41,893 bases of DNA, taken from Desulfobulbus sp. GTDB taxonomy: Bacteria; Desulfobacterota; Desulfobulbia; Desulfobulbales; Desulfobulbaceae. Every line of letters starts with the position of its first letter. Within the stretch, counting starts at the first letter, position 1. Below the pieces are notes generated by a model that did not search any database, was not told the DNA's origin, and saw only the letters and a list, made by a program, of their open reading frames with translations. Shown here one piece after another: positions 40,967 to 41,893 of this stretch. The stretch lies in NCBI GenBank assembly GCA_028684915.1, contig JAQUEZ010000035.1, positions 1 to 41,893 on the forward strand. The letters are read 5' to 3'. The position numbers and the translations under genes were made by a program.

Positions 40967-41893
40967 ATGTCCATGCGTATTTCGACACTTTTTTCTGCCT
41001 TCTGCCTGGTTCTTCTTCTGGCAACCTTGGCCGCGGCCGCCTCTCTCACCGACAGCGAAAACCGGACCATCGTTTTCAACAAACCGTTCCAGCGCATCAT
41101 ATCGCTCTATCCGGCCCATACCACCAACCTGATCGAACTCGGCCTCTCCAAAGAGATCGTCGGTTGTAGCCCCAGTGATAACCAGCTTGCGGGCAGTCCC
41201 AAGGTCCGCTTTCAAGACGATCCCGAACGGCTGTTGGCGCTCAAACCCGATCTGGTGCTGATTCGGCCGATGATCAGCCGCGGTTATCCCAACCTGGTCC
41301 GTATCCTTGAAAAAAATAACGTCCGCGTGGTCTCGCTCCAACCCACCGAGGCCTCCGAGTTGTTCCAATACTGGCAAGACCTAGGCAAACTCACCGGCCA
41401 CGAACAACAGGCCGAAGCGATGATCGCCACCTTTAGCAAACGCCTGGCTTCCATCACCAATTCGCTTCGCCTCATTCCCAAGGAAAATCGTAAGCGGGTC
41501 TATTTCGAGGCCATGCACCAACAGATGAAGACCTTTGCCTCCACCTCCATGGCCATGTTTGTCCTCGAATCGGCGGGCGGGGTGAATGTGGCCCAAGATG
41601 CCGAGCGTATGCGCGCCACCAACATTGCCGCCTACGGCAAGGAACGGATTCTGGCCAAGGCCGACAAAATCGATTTGTACCTTGCTCAGAGCGGCCGGAT
41701 GAATCCGGTCAGTGTGGAGGATATCCTTCGTGAGCCGGGATTTTCGGTCATTAAGGCGGTCCGCGAAGGCCAGGTCTTCCTCGTTTCCGAGGAGATGGTC
41801 TCCCGCCCGACCCTGGAGTTGCTTGATGGGATATCCTTTGTCAAGTCACTGCTCTATCCCGACTATGCCCAGGAAGGCGTCTCCCGTTTATGA
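40967..41893 (+). CDS. periplasmic corrinoid/iron-siderophore-type substrate-binding protein
   Basis: A 308-residue BtuF/FecB-family binding protein with a signal peptide (about 1-26; a second ATG six bases later is equally possible). The pattern RIISLYPAHTTNLIELGL, LLALKPDLVLI and the C-terminal ILREPGFSVIKAVREGQVFLV, cited as region landmarks, are typical of class III binding proteins joined by a long helix. It is the last gene of the cbiK-importer operon, and its TGA is the final codon of the window, so it is complete. Confidence 0.9.
   Translation: MSMRISTLFSAFCLVLLLATLAAAASLTDSENRTIVFNKPFQRIISLYPAHTTNLIELGLSKEIVGCSPSDNQLAGSPKVRFQDDPERLLALKPDLVLIRPMISRGYPNLVRILEKNNVRVVSLQPTEASELFQYWQDLGKLTGHEQQAEAMIATFSKRLASITNSLRLIPKENRKRVYFEAMHQQMKTFASTSMAMFVLESAGGVNVAQDAERMRATNIAAYGKERILAKADKIDLYLAQSGRMNPVSVEDILREPGFSVIKAVREGQVFLVSEEMVSRPTLELLDGISFVKSLLYPDYAQEGVSRL

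Noticed and set aside
1..41893. CRISPR arrays, tRNA and rRNA genes
   Set aside because: No regularly spaced direct repeats, cloverleaf with TTCGA-type arm, or rRNA-like stretch was recognised on either strand.

Overview
The window looks like a chromosomal piece of a Gram-negative, anaerobic, respiratory deltaproteobacterium, most likely a sulfate reducer of the Desulfobulbaceae/Desulfobulbales type. This is inferred from gene content: a multiheme cytochrome c with a Tat-exported ferredoxin and an NrfD-type quinol module, an anaerobic CbiK cobaltochelatase, sodium-pump decarboxylase subunits beside propionyl-CoA carboxylase-like subunits, and a DsrE-family protein. There is no rRNA, no recognisable tRNA and no CRISPR array.

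Layout. 1-480: AT-rich edge with a small TPR-like gene (minus strand) followed by an integron attC-like folded site. 961-5579: three tightly coupled signalling genes, namely a GAF/PAS histidine kinase, a membrane PAS protein without a kinase domain, and an NtrC-type sigma-54 response regulator. 5591-13987: the apparent target regulon. A near-consensus sigma-54 promoter (5760) precedes a catalytically degraded IS1595-like transposase overlapping ftsH, a pentaheme cytochrome c, a Tat-exported 4x[4Fe-4S] protein, an NrfD/HmcC-like quinol subunit and a histidine-kinase-like protein lacking its phosphoacceptor histidine. A second sigma-54 promoter (13378) drives two small membrane proteins. The palindrome RCCACR-N4-YGTGGY lies upstream of the kinase operon and 130-175 bp upstream of both sigma-54 start sites, so it is a candidate binding site for the response regulator. 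I consider this the least conventional system in the window: a self-contained phosphorelay/redox/proteolysis regulon.

14224-17469: divergent exported-protein genes, one a possible papain-like protein of unknown family and one an SH3/NlpC-P60 peptidase. 17750-21342: a MarR-type regulator and a proVWX-type glycine betaine ABC transporter in an overlapping minus-strand operon with a good terminator. 21853-25487: a CAP-domain protein, a membrane-spanning XRE-type regulator with an extracytoplasmic EF-hand loop, and two exported proteins (one VWA) that both end in LEGC.

25622-29606: a cobalamin riboswitch and cobU-cobS-cobC-cobT-cbiR (nucleotide-loop assembly and cobamide remodelling). 29609-31636: a YheT-type hydrolase, a DsrE-family protein and a CBS-pair protein. 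32095-37573: OadG-like and OadB/MmdB subunits, a terminator, then MmdA/PccB and PccA-like subunits, i.e. carboxylation/decarboxylation of propionyl-/methylmalonyl-CoA possibly linked to Na+. 37853-41893: promoter, second cobalamin riboswitch with a visible attenuator, cbiK and a BtuCDF/FecBCD-type importer; the last gene stops on the last base of the window.

A family of short intergenic repeats with inverted TGATGG..TCGTAAAAA-type ends is scattered through the window (about 8.66, 11.5, 17.7, 18.4, 21.7 and 37.8 kb). All assignments are from reading motifs and context; no database search was run.
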